From Levilactobacillus namurensis (lineage in GTDB: Bacteria; Bacillota; Bacilli; Lactobacillales; Lactobacillaceae), in NCBI RefSeq assembly GCF_032197885.1, contig NZ_CP134159.1, forward strand, positions 1,364,001 through 1,428,000: a stretch of DNA of 64,000 nt, written 5' to 3'. A program made the translations under genes and the position numbers. Below, one piece after another: positions 16,421 through 24,274 of the stretch. A model generated the notes under the pieces. The model had not been told where the DNA came from. It saw only the letters and a program-made list of their open reading frames with translations, and did not search any database. Positions within the stretch are counted from its first letter, which is position 1. The number at the start of each line of letters is the position of its first letter.

Positions 16421-16894
16421 TTAGGCTAAATGTTGGTCTAGATAGCATTTAAGCTGTTGGCGTAAAGCGGCATGTTTTGCTGGTTGGTAAGCCGTTTCGG
16501 GATCATGCCAATTTTCTGCGGGATACTGCCAAACGGGCATTTTTCGTCGTTCAGGTGGTTCCCAAGCGTACCTAGGGAAAATGTGCGCATGTAAAAACTC
16601 ATCCGTGTTGCCTAAAATATCATAATTAATTCGTTGGGGATGACAGACTGCCAACAGGGCATCCCCAACGTAAGCCATGCTGGTTAAAAAGTCGGCGCGT
16701 TCAGACCATGACAGTTCATTTAAAGAGCCGACTTGCCGTTTGGGTAACAGGACACAGTATCCCGGTAAGAATTGCACATCCCCCAGGGCGACAAAGCCGC
16801 CTGGTAACGCAGTCAGCACCATCGGGTTCGTTCCGGCTAGGGCGCTTTCAATCCGGTGAGTTTGCCAAAATGGGGTGGCCCTTTCCTTAGGCAT
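16421..16894 (-). CDS. HIT-superfamily protein (diadenosine tetraphosphate hydrolase-like)
   Basis: A 157-residue protein whose core reads 'GDVQFLPGYCVLLPKRQVGSLNEL' and 'INYDILGNTDEFLHAHIFPRY'. The latter corresponds to the histidine triad, but only H-x-H is present and the third His is replaced by the FPRY segment. HIT enzymes cleave nucleotide-phosphate bonds; activity here is uncertain. The start overlaps the end of the cytidine-deaminase-like gene by eight bases, so the two form an operon. Confidence 0.75.
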   Translation of the reverse strand: MPKERATPFWQTHRIESALAGTNPMVLTALPGGFVALGDVQFLPGYCVLLPKRQVGSLNELSWSERADFLTSMAYVGDALLAVCHPQRINYDILGNTDEFLHAHIFPRYAWEPPERRKMPVWQYPAENWHDPETAYQPAKHAALRQQLKCYLDQHLA

Positions 16895-17306
16895 CCGTCT
16901 TCACGCTCCCCCACCAATTAGGGAAGATTTTGCCTAAGGTCACGGTCTGGCGTTGTGCGTAGTCGACCATGATTTCCGTTTGCGCGTTTTTGTCAGAAAA
17001 TTCCATGAGGGTTTCCCGGCAAACACCGCACGGCATCCCGTTCAATCCGCTGGGGGCGGCGTCGCGAAAGGCGATGATGCGCTGAACCTCAGTTTCACCA
17101 CTAGTCGTGTACATGTTTAATAGCGCAACCCGTTCGGCACACAGGTTCATGGTGCCACAGAGGCCCTCAATGCAAAATCCCGTAAAGATTTTGCCGGACT
17201 TACTATGCAAAGCACAGACCACGTGATGCGCGTAAAGAAAGTCGTTGACTTCTTCCGGGTGATAGAGTGGTTGGGCCGCCGTATAGAGTTGTTCCCAGAT
17301 ATCCAT
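16887..17306 (-). CDS. cdd: Cytidine deaminase-like protein
   Basis: A 139-residue zinc deaminase that would convert (deoxy)cytidine to (deoxy)uridine for pyrimidine salvage. The zinc site is complete: 'NLCAERVALLNM' has Cys plus the proton-shuttle Glu (normally H/C-A-E), and 'MPCGVCRETLMEF' gives the P-C-x-x-C pair. Relative to classical Cdd the substrate loops differ, so a related nucleoside or blasticidin-type specificity cannot be excluded. First gene of an operon with the HIT-like gene. Confidence 0.78.
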   Translation of the reverse strand: MDIWEQLYTAAQPLYHPEEVNDFLYAHHVVCALHSKSGKIFTGFCIEGLCGTMNLCAERVALLNMYTTSGETEVQRIIAFRDAAPSGLNGMPCGVCRETLMEFSDKNAQTEIMVDYAQRQTVTLGKIFPNWWGSVKTDA

Positions 17307-17411
17307 AAGTGCAAGCTCCTCGTTTGATTAATATTTTTTAATTATTTTCTCATTTTACGCTAATCAAGCAGCCCCCACAAGTCCCGTTTTACCTACCATT
17401 TGGAAATGGTT

Positions 17412-17440
17412 TTGACAACTGACTACTTTTCCCGTAACAT
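17412..17440 (+). promoter_or_regulatory. Promoter upstream of the leader ORF and Bcr/CflA MFS gene
   Basis: A consensus TTGACA (17412-17417), a 17-bp spacer and TAACAT (17435-17440). Confidence 0.8.
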
Positions 17441-17468
17441 GACGCTATCAGAAACGAGGTGACGGCAC

Positions 17469-17537
17469 ATGGCATACGATCAAATTCTTGTGTGCGTAGC
17501 CGTAGAGGGGCCCGGACGTTTTTCCCTAAATTCTTAA
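17469..17537 (+). CDS. 22-codon leader ORF upstream of the MFS gene
   Basis: ATG preceded by AACGAGGTGAC, encoding MAYDQILVCVAVEGPGRF and four more residues. It lies wholly between a consensus promoter and the MFS start, 19 bases before the latter. Two readings are open. It may be a leader peptide that couples or attenuates expression of the drug-efflux-like gene. Or it may be the stub of a deleted universal stress protein, since UspA proteins begin 'M-Y-KILVAVDGS', with its promoter now driving the transporter. No alternative hairpins strong enough to prove attenuation were seen. Confidence 0.4.
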   Translation: MAYDQILVCVAVEGPGRFSLNS

Positions 17538-17556
17538 ACTTACAGGAGAATGACAC

Positions 17557-18738
17557 ATGAAAAACGTCCAAAAACAACGGCCATCCTTAGGCTTACTCAT
17601 CACCCTGGTTGGGTTTCCCCAAATCAGTGAATCCATTTTTACCCCCATCTTGCCCGCCCTCAGTCACGCACTACGCGTTAGTGCGGGGCGTAGTCAGCTA
17701 ACCTTAAGCGTCTACTTTGTGGCGTTCGCGCTGGGCGTGCTTTGCTGGGGACAATTCGCCGACAGTCAAGGGCGCCGCCCCGCCATGCTGGGGGGACTCA
17801 GCATTTACTTGATTGGCAACTTAGGCCTCCTAATCAGTCCTAACTTCTCGTGGCTTCTGGGGTGCCGGTTGATTCAAGCCTTCGGGGCGAGCGCTGGCTC
17901 CGTGGTCACCCAGACCATCATGCGCGAAAGTTTTACCGGCATAACCGGCGCGAAAGTCTTTGCTAACGTTAGCGCCGCTATGGCACTCTCACCCGCACTA
18001 GGGCCACTGATTGGTGGGGCGGTCCAGACCCATTTCGGGTACCACCACGTCTTTTCCGTACTGGTTATCTTGGCGATAGCCTGCCTCCTTTATGCGGGAG
18101 CCCGGTTACCGGAAACGCGTCCCACAACGGTCCAGGTTGCCTCGTGGCGTCAACAGGCCCAGGTCCTCAAGCGACTGGGGACCGATTCCACTGTATGGGT
18201 CTACGGCTTATTGATCAGTGGCATCAACGGCATTCTATTTAGTTACTACGCGGAAGCCCCGTTCATCTTCGAAAGCCATTTCGGCTTCTCCGCGTTAGCC
18301 TATGGTCGCTTAGGCCTATTACTGGCTGCGGCTAGTCTGCTGGGGGCCATCTTGGTTAATCGGTTGGTGACGTATTGGTCGTCCATGCAAATCGCACTGG
18401 GCGGGTTAGGGGTTAGTTGCCTCGCGTCACTAGGGTTGGTAGCCACGGCCCATTTCGCCCTGGTACCCGGAATGCTGAGCTGCATCTTCTTGGTCTTCCT
18501 GGGACTAAACGTCACGTTACCCACGGCCTTAAACCGGGCCTTGATTGGGTATGAATCGGTCATGGGCAGCGCCAGCGGTTGGTTTAGTCTGGCCTACTAT
18601 TTAGCTATCAGTGCGTTGACCTACTTGATGAGCTGGTTGCACAACGGCCAGATCACCACGCTCCCCATCTATATCTTAGGAGTCACGTTGGTCATGACCA
18701 GCGCCTATCTGGGACTGTATCGGCGAACTCGTCAGTAA
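17557..18738 (+). CDS. Bcr/CflA-type MFS drug efflux transporter
   Basis: A 393-residue, 12-helix proton antiporter. The 14-residue N-terminus leads into 'LGLLITLVGFPQISESIFTPILPAL'. The MFS motif A region is 'LCWGQFADSQGRRPAMLGG', and 'RLIQAFGASAGSVVTQTIMRE' is the motif C-like antiporter segment typical of Bcr/CflA proteins. The ribosome site ACAGGAG precedes the ATG. Multidrug export is the family role; the actual substrate is unknown. Transcribed from the promoter at 17412-17440 through the short leader ORF. Confidence 0.9.
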   Translation: MKNVQKQRPSLGLLITLVGFPQISESIFTPILPALSHALRVSAGRSQLTLSVYFVAFALGVLCWGQFADSQGRRPAMLGGLSIYLIGNLGLLISPNFSWLLGCRLIQAFGASAGSVVTQTIMRESFTGITGAKVFANVSAAMALSPALGPLIGGAVQTHFGYHHVFSVLVILAIACLLYAGARLPETRPTTVQVASWRQQAQVLKRLGTDSTVWVYGLLISGINGILFSYYAEAPFIFESHFGFSALAYGRLGLLLAAASLLGAILVNRLVTYWSSMQIALGGLGVSCLASLGLVATAHFALVPGMLSCIFLVFLGLNVTLPTALNRALIGYESVMGSASGWFSLAYYLAISALTYLMSWLHNGQITTLPIYILGVTLVMTSAYLGLYRRTRQ

Positions 18739-18752
18739 CTTAAACTCAATGG

Positions 18753-18784
18753 GGACCCCGCTCGTGATTGAGAGGGGTCCTCTT
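18753..18784 (+). terminator. Possible terminator after the MFS gene
   Basis: A seven-base stem GGACCCC / GGGGTCC followed by TCTTT; the tail is weak. Confidence 0.45.
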
Positions 18785-18810
18785 TGATGTGCGCTTAACT
18801 TGTAATGGGT

Positions 18811-19317
18811 CTAGTCCGGCTGATTTTGGGAGGTAGACTGGTCCGGTAAATCGATCAGTTGGTGCAGATCCGTAGCATTCTGACGGGCTCGTTGGTATTG
18901 CGCCTTGGTCTCAGGGTCGACCGCATGAGTCTGTGGCAGAAAGTGAACCGCTTCGGTGCCCGCCTCCACGGCCGTCTTGTAGTACCACTTTTTGTACCGT
19001 AGAAAATCAAGCTGCGCCTGCATGGCTTGAATCTTATCCGTCAGCACGGCCTCCTGGTGGTCGAGGTAGTCGTAACGTTCCTTTAGCGTGCCGTCACCCG
19101 CCATACAAAGCTGGATGAAACTGGCAATGTTTTTAACCGGAACCCCGCTTTTCTTCAGACAATCAATGACCTCAATAAAGTTTAAGTCGTTGGGCTTAAA
19201 GGTTCGTCGGCCTGCCTGGTTCCGTTCGACAAAGGGGAGTAGGCCCTGGCGATCGTAGAACCGTAGTGCTGAAGTACTAATGTTCATCATCTTGGCAACG
19301 TCTCCGATACTATACAT
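18811..19317 (-). CDS. MerR family transcriptional regulator
   Basis: At 168 residues it starts MYSIGDVAKMMNISTSALRFYDRQGLLPF, the MerR helix-turn-helix, followed by the wing 'RNQAGRRTFKPNDLNFIEVIDCLKKSGV' and a C-terminal dimerisation coiled coil (about 75-125). No metal-binding cysteine cluster is visible, so it probably senses an organic or redox signal. The ATG shares its A with the stop of the acetyltransferase gene (TAATG), so both are made together. It is the natural candidate to bind the two MerR-type sites at 20133-20155 and 20171-20193. Confidence 0.9.
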   Translation of the reverse strand: MYSIGDVAKMMNISTSALRFYDRQGLLPFVERNQAGRRTFKPNDLNFIEVIDCLKKSGVPVKNIASFIQLCMAGDGTLKERYDYLDHQEAVLTDKIQAMQAQLDFLRYKKWYYKTAVEAGTEAVHFLPQTHAVDPETKAQYQRARQNATDLHQLIDLPDQSTSQNQPD

Positions 19318-19892
19318 TAGGCTTCCTCCTGATCAGGACTAAGGGGCCGAATGATTCTTGCGGGCACGCCCCCAACTAAAACGTTATCGGGGATGTCCTT
19401 AGTCACAACGGCTCCCGAGGCCACCACCACGTTATTGCCGATGGTCACTCCAGGATTGATCGTGACTTTACCGCCGATCCACACGTCATTGCCAATGGTG
19501 ACCGGGTGGCCTTGGGCCAGATTCTGGCGCCGACCAGCAACGCTGAGCGCGTGGTTGACCGTATAGATATCTACGTTAGGACCAATCATCACGTTGCGCC
19601 CAATTCGCACTGGCGCAATATCGAGAATGGTCAGGTTGTAATTACTAAGGAAATTTTCCCCAACGTGGATGTTGCGACCATTATCGCAATTGAAGGTCGC
19701 TTGGACCGATACGTTTTGCCCAGTTGACCCCAGGATTTCCTTAATTTTGGCCGTCTGACGTGCGGGCTCCGTTGCTGGAATCGCATTAAATTCTTGGCAA
19801 AGTTGGGCTGCACGCGCCTTACGTTTCGCCACACCGGCGTCAAGAAAATGATACCATTCGCCCCGGTCTAGTTTCTCGAGTTCTGTTGTCAT
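19317..19892 (-). CDS. Maltose/galactoside-type O-acetyltransferase (left-handed beta-helix)
   Basis: A 191-residue member of the Maa/LacA family. The N-terminal helical part (about 1-60) begins with 'EKLDRGEWYHFLDAG'. Hexapeptide repeats follow, with 'NCDNGRNIHVGENFLSNYN', the catalytic His in 'IYTVNHALSV', and the C-terminal 'IGNDVWIGGKVTINPGVTIG' and 'VASGAVVTKDIPDNVLVGGVPARII'. It transfers acetyl from acetyl-CoA to a sugar hydroxyl; the acceptor is unknown. First gene of the operon with the MerR regulator. The transcript from the MerR-type promoter would have a leader of about 225 bases. Confidence 0.92.
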   Translation of the reverse strand: MTTELEKLDRGEWYHFLDAGVAKRKARAAQLCQEFNAIPATEPARQTAKIKEILGSTGQNVSVQATFNCDNGRNIHVGENFLSNYNLTILDIAPVRIGRNVMIGPNVDIYTVNHALSVAGRRQNLAQGHPVTIGNDVWIGGKVTINPGVTIGNNVVVASGAVVTKDIPDNVLVGGVPARIIRPLSPDQEEA

Positions 19893-20124
19893 ATTGTTTA
19901 GGTCCTTTCTTTGACTTTACGTTAGCTTTAACTCGACCGCAGAAAATTGTCCCATAGCTAAGGGATTGGGCTGTCCATAGCGAGCGAGTTGCTCAACCTC
20001 TCGTGTTCTGACCACTAAGCAAACGTCTACTTCCCGTACTGGCAACCGCGCCGAATCCCACGGAAGTTTCAGTACTTAGTCAAGTTTTAGTCACCGCTAA
20101 ATACCTTTCGTTGAACACAAGTCT

Positions 20125-20201
20125 ATTTTAGGACTTGAACATAGGTTTAAGTCAAGTCTCAAATTGATGGTTGACTTAAACCAATGTTCAAGTTGTACGT
20201 T
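20125..20201. promoter_or_regulatory. Back-to-back MerR-type promoters with mirrored operators
   Basis: Two 23-bp copies (20133-20155 and 20171-20193) are inverted repeats of each other with one central mismatch, separated by 15 bp. Each copy is itself a near-palindrome, ACTT(G/A)AAC-N4-GTTTAAGT. Rightward: TTGACT (20171-20176), 19-bp spacer, TACGTT (20196-20201), serving the SDR gene. Leftward: TTGACT (20150-20155), 19-bp spacer, TAAAAT (20125-20130), serving the acetyltransferase-merR operon. The 19-bp spacing with the dyad between -35 and -10 is the hallmark of MerR-activated promoters. The rest of 19893-20124 holds no gene. Confidence 0.85.
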
Positions 20202-20222
20202 TGAAGAAAGGAGTGAATGCTA

Positions 20223-20951
20223 ATGACTCATCAAGATTCGAAAGTTGCTTTGATTACGGGAGCTAGTTCTGGCTTTGGCTGGGGAACGGCGCTTGCGATG
20301 GCCCAAGCCGGATATCGCATCGTGGTGACCGCCCGGCGGGAAGCCCGGCTTCAGCAACTCGTCGCCGAATGTCAAAAGCTAGGGACTTCAGCGGCCTACT
20401 ATGTGGGGGATGCCCGTAAGACCGCGACGGCGCAGGGGGCCGTCGCCTTTACTTTAGAACAATTTGGTCGTTTAGATATTTTAGTCAACAATGCGGGAAT
20501 CGGACGGGTCCAAAAACTCGTGGATACGCCCATGACGGATTTTGACCTGGTTATGGATACCAACGTCCGAAGTGCCTTTGCCTTTACTAAGTTTGCGGTA
20601 CCCCAGATGATCAAGCAACATTCGGGGCAACTGATTCTGGTGTCCTCGGTCACGGGGATCAAGGGCCACGCTGAAGAAGCGGCGTACACCTGCAGCAAGT
20701 TTGCCTTACGTGGGTTGGGCCAAGCGCTAGACCACGAACTCCTGCCGCAGGGGATTCGAACCTGTGTCTTCTGCCCCCATGCCGGCGCAACTGAATTCGA
20801 GGTGGGCCATGGTCGGACGTCCGCCGAAGTTGCCCAATCGGGGTTCTTAACTCCTGAAGACGTGGGGGCGGCCCTGGTCAGCGTCTGTGAACAACCCAAA
20901 CACTCTCGCATTGTGGAACTCCGGTTAGCTTCTAATAACGTTCCTTATTAA
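20223..20951 (+). CDS. Short-chain dehydrogenase/reductase (SDR)
   Basis: A 242-residue classical SDR: the cofactor loop is 'ITGASSGFGWGTALA' near the start, with NNAGIG at about 86-91. The catalytic Ser lies in 'ILVSSVTGIKGH' and Y-x-x-x-K in 'AAYTCSKFAL'. The Arg-rich 'VVTARREARL' suggests NADP preference. Two ATGs are close together; the second (20223) sits nine bases after AAAGGAG and is chosen. It is driven by the rightward MerR-type promoter, so it is probably induced together with the divergent acetyltransferase. Substrate unknown. Confidence 0.9.
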   Translation: MTHQDSKVALITGASSGFGWGTALAMAQAGYRIVVTARREARLQQLVAECQKLGTSAAYYVGDARKTATAQGAVAFTLEQFGRLDILVNNAGIGRVQKLVDTPMTDFDLVMDTNVRSAFAFTKFAVPQMIKQHSGQLILVSSVTGIKGHAEEAAYTCSKFALRGLGQALDHELLPQGIRTCVFCPHAGATEFEVGHGRTSAEVAQSGFLTPEDVGAALVSVCEQPKHSRIVELRLASNNVPY

Positions 20952-21046
20952 CTCGCGATGCGGGAAGCGCTTGAGCACGGGTTACCTTCGGGCCTAACAC
21001 GGGTTACCATCTCTGTTATACTGAGGCGTATAAGGAAGGTGAGCTT

Positions 21047-21508
21047 ATGGGATACGTCACAAACTTACGAAAGACGGTGGGGTCGCAACCGCTGGTGGTC
21101 ATTGGGGCCGCTGCGGTGGTCTTACGGCAAAATCAATTGCTCCTGGTCGACCGGCGTGACAACCACCTCTGGGGACTACCGGCAGGGTCTAAGGAACTCA
21201 ATGAATCATTGGAAACCACCGCGATACGCGAACTCCATGAGGAAACGGGACTGATTGGTCAACGACCAGAACTGTTAACGATTGTGAGCGGACCGGGATG
21301 CCAGTACCAATACCCGAACGGCGACCAAATCGACTCGTCAACGGCTGTTTATCGCTTGCAGGCGACGGGGACTCCGGGTGGCAGTAACGAGACCCGTACG
21401 AGTCGCTTCTTTGACCTCACCGCGTTACCCGCACAAATGACGCCCATTACGCAAGAAATTCTGCGCCGCCTAACACGCAATCATCAGCTAGTAGGGGATG
21501 TCCATTAA
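21047..21508 (+). CDS. Nudix hydrolase
   Basis: A 153-residue protein with a full Nudix box: G at the start of 'GSKELNESLETTAIREL', then HEETGL (G-x5-E-x7-R-E-x2-E-E-x-G-L). The preceding 'VVLRQNQLLLVDRRDNHLWGLPAG' is the usual N-terminal beta-strand and substrate-loop region. It hydrolyses a nucleoside diphosphate linked to another moiety; the specificity cannot be read. AAGGTGAGC is the ribosome site. It has a -10-like TATACT at 21017-21022 without a good -35, and a strong terminator follows. Confidence 0.9.
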   Translation: MGYVTNLRKTVGSQPLVVIGAAAVVLRQNQLLLVDRRDNHLWGLPAGSKELNESLETTAIRELHEETGLIGQRPELLTIVSGPGCQYQYPNGDQIDSSTAVYRLQATGTPGGSNETRTSRFFDLTALPAQMTPITQEILRRLTRNHQLVGDVH

Positions 21509-21538
21509 CTAAATTAGAAACTTACCACGACCTCTTTA

Positions 21539-21597
21539 AACGAACCAGTCCCCAGTAAAGGCTTGAAACACACTTTACCGGGGACTGGTTCGTTTTT
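21539..21597 (+). terminator. Strong terminator between the Nudix gene and the Jet operon
   Basis: A very long stem, AACGAACCAGTCCCC-GTAAAG / CTTTAC-GGGGACTGGTTCGTT, followed by TTTT, with A's on the left. Confidence 0.93.
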
Positions 21598-21722
21598 GCC
21601 ATTTTTTTCTAGAATTTTAGGCCGTTCTGGCAAAAAGAGGCAGTTTTTACGGAACTAACCTAGAAGCTGCCGTCATTATAAAATATACTAGATGTATTCT
21701 AATCCAAGAAAGGTCACAGACG

Positions 21723-23228
21723 ATGAACTCCAATACTAAGCTAACCCAATTGCTGATGGCAATGAACCTCGGCCGTAGTCGTGATCACCCCTTAGCTGGG
21801 TGGAATGTTCTTAAAATTTTATACGGCGATCATGGGAACACCGGCGCAACGCCCACCTTCAACTACCTTAGTCAGCAATACAATACGAATTATCTGGATA
21901 CTGCGACCAACGAGAGTCCCATATCCGACGTGATTCTCAAGAACGTCTTAGCCGTTTTAAGTGATTCGGCCCACCTCATCGAAGTCTCACCGCGTAAGAT
22001 ACGGATGCGGATGCAAAGTGGGGCGTTCCACCTACAGCAGGCGCCCGTTTACCGAATCACACCGAGTGGCATTGAATATTTGACCTTAATGCCCAAGGTA
22101 CTGGATGCTGAAAGCACGGTGACGGCTAACATCGCCCGCATCGATGAATACTGTACCTTGGTCCAAAAATTGGGACGCCCAGATTTAGATAGCACTGATA
22201 CCCAACTGTATAACGACTTCAATAACATGCTAACGGCCTATAGTGATGTGATGAAGGGGATGCATAAGCTCGACCAAGACCTAGACGAGTTAGCCAACGA
22301 CCTAGCCTTCAATCACGGGAGTGGGGCCGCTGATCAGCTACAGCAGATGTTAAAGACCAAAGCGATTCCCGCTTTTCAACGACTGACGGATCAAGGGCCG
22401 TTAGTCCAAGAACTAGCGAATTCAACGACCTTTTTTGAACAGGTTGCTCGCAGCCGGCAGGGGCGCGATAGTCTGGAAGTGGAACGGGCCATCGACGATC
22501 AAGCGGCTTTGACCGTCCAGTTCCAACAAGACCGGGCGTACGTTCAGGCCCACTTACAGACGCTATCAGCCAGCTTTGAACCGACGGCCAGCGCAATTGA
22601 TAGCAGTTATGATTCAATCTACATGGTCCTAGAGACCATTTTAGCCGCCATTCAATTGCTTGGCCGAGAATACGACCATATTCAGAGCCAAACCGTGGAT
22701 ATTCAGCAACTGACCGCCCAACTAGACGACCTGTTGGCACATTACCAGACGCTGACGTTGCCCCGTCCGATTCCACACCATCTGGCGCAAGACCGGCTGG
22801 TATCGGATCCCAGCGATCTTTTGAACGCGACCACCATGGGGCCAGTCAAGTACCTGGCGAGTACGCACCAACGATCGGTCGCTACTGCAGCAGATAACCC
22901 GCTCGTAGCGGAAGATGACCACCCGGATGAGCGACGTCAGGCAGGACTCTTAGAATTCCAGCACCTGGTCATGCACGACGCCTTGCACGGAACGGTCGAC
23001 CACGACCTTGAACTAACCACCCGGGTGGCCCGCGATGAGATTGCGCGGCTGTATAGTGCCACCGGATACGACCATTATCAGAGTTTCGCGCCGTTTGGCC
23101 GCCCCGTTGAGGCCGTAACGGCATTGCCGAAGACCGGTCCGATCTGGTTACATTGTGCCGATGAACGGTTCAGTGTCCAACTCCCCAGTGGTTTTCAGGT
23201 CACTTTCCAAAGTCAGGAGGAAGCGTAA
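21723..23228 (+). CDS. jetA: JetA-like (kleisin/MksF-like) subunit of a Wadjet-type SMC system
   Basis: A 501-residue, acidic, helix-rich protein at the first position of a four-gene SMC-like operon. The N-terminal ~120 residues look like a winged-helix block ('HLIEVSPRKIRMRMQSGAFHLQQAPVYRITPSGIEYL'); the middle (about 130-370) is long alpha-helix and coiled coil. By position, size and architecture it matches JetA, the kleisin-like bridge of Wadjet complexes. No single catalytic motif is expected. GAAAGG precedes the ATG and the stop overlaps the next start by one base (TAATG). The naming rests on context more than on this sequence alone. Confidence 0.72.
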   Translation: MNSNTKLTQLLMAMNLGRSRDHPLAGWNVLKILYGDHGNTGATPTFNYLSQQYNTNYLDTATNESPISDVILKNVLAVLSDSAHLIEVSPRKIRMRMQSGAFHLQQAPVYRITPSGIEYLTLMPKVLDAESTVTANIARIDEYCTLVQKLGRPDLDSTDTQLYNDFNNMLTAYSDVMKGMHKLDQDLDELANDLAFNHGSGAADQLQQMLKTKAIPAFQRLTDQGPLVQELANSTTFFEQVARSRQGRDSLEVERAIDDQAALTVQFQQDRAYVQAHLQTLSASFEPTASAIDSSYDSIYMVLETILAAIQLLGREYDHIQSQTVDIQQLTAQLDDLLAHYQTLTLPRPIPHHLAQDRLVSDPSDLLNATTMGPVKYLASTHQRSVATAADNPLVAEDDHPDERRQAGLLEFQHLVMHDALHGTVDHDLELTTRVARDEIARLYSATGYDHYQSFAPFGRPVEAVTALPKTGPIWLHCADERFSVQLPSGFQVTFQSQEEA

Positions 23229-24274
23229 TGGTGACAAAATTACACGCGAGCGAACGCTTCGTCATCAATCAACTAATTGACCGCGGAGTCTTCACCAGTA
23301 CCCTGACGCCAAGAACCCCACAAGCCACGGTGGAGGCCGTCATGGCCCTAAAACGAACGGTGACGCAACAACGAATCAACGGTTACCTGAAAAATTTGGT
23401 AGGAACGATTCCGGAAAATTATCAAGAAAATCTGGTCTGGTTACTGGGACCACTAAAGGAAGATGCCGAAACGGTCCATGTCTTACTAGCCACGCTAAAA
23501 GCGGTGATCAACATCCCCGAATTACAGGGAAACCGGGCGGACCGCGCCGTGTTGACCCAGACCGTCGTCCGCCAGGTGCATAGTGAGGTGACTACGCTCG
23601 ACGAACGTGAAATTCACCGGCTCATCACGGCTCTGTTTGTCGATCGGTTTAAATTATTCATCCCCGACGTACCCGAATATACTCCCGTCGATCAAGACCA
23701 AGAAATCACCGAGTACTGGGACATCGACCCCGAGATCAATCGCTTCGCCCAGACGGTGGTCACGCATTTTAGGCAAAAGCAGGCCATGCCGCCGCTGAGC
23801 GCTATCCAACGACTGAATCGCGCCCTGCTGATCAAGCGCTCGCTGAACCGTGCCACCACATCTCCCCAATTATGGCAAGTGCTCCAAGACAACCGCCAAG
23901 CAATCGCCCAGCAGTGGGCCGAGCTGGACCGGTTTGATTTAGAAATTGGGGATGACTACGCCTTACTTTTGGACCACACACGTACGCCTAGTCGGGCTAA
24001 ACCAACCGTCGTGGCCATCGCATTGGCCCGTCAGATTGGCGTTGGCATTCCCTTGGAGAAATTGAATCAGAAGATCAAACAAGTCGCGGCGGTTCTGCTC
24101 CCCAACTATCCCATTAACTTAACCCTGGTCAAACAAGCCCTGACCGACTTAGGACTCGTCACGATTCAATCCGACTTTGTGACCCCGACGCCCTTAGCGA
24201 CCCGCTTCATGGCTAAAACCCAATCAGAGGAGGAAACTGAATATGACTCAGTCAACGACCCTAAGACCCGTTAG
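23228..24274 (+). CDS. jetB: JetB-like (KITE/MksE-like) subunit
   Basis: A 348-residue protein in the second position. The C-terminal ~150 residues carry winged-helix-like segments ('SRAKPTVVAIALARQIGVGIPLEKLNQ' and 'YPINLTLVKQALTDLGLVTIQSDFVTPTPLATRF'), fitting the tandem-WH KITE subunit that sits on the kleisin in MukBEF, MksBEF and Wadjet. Its 3' end overlaps the start of the SMC gene by 32 bases, indicating tight co-translation. By itself it is not distinctive; the assignment relies on the operon. Confidence 0.7.
   Translation: MVTKLHASERFVINQLIDRGVFTSTLTPRTPQATVEAVMALKRTVTQQRINGYLKNLVGTIPENYQENLVWLLGPLKEDAETVHVLLATLKAVINIPELQGNRADRAVLTQTVVRQVHSEVTTLDEREIHRLITALFVDRFKLFIPDVPEYTPVDQDQEITEYWDIDPEINRFAQTVVTHFRQKQAMPPLSAIQRLNRALLIKRSLNRATTSPQLWQVLQDNRQAIAQQWAELDRFDLEIGDDYALLLDHTRTPSRAKPTVVAIALARQIGVGIPLEKLNQKIKQVAAVLLPNYPINLTLVKQALTDLGLVTIQSDFVTPTPLATRFMAKTQSEEETEYDSVNDPKTR

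Noticed and set aside
17389-17577. 62-codon minus-strand frame over the MFS promoter
   Set aside because: It is the reverse of the promoter and leader ORF; no ribosome site.
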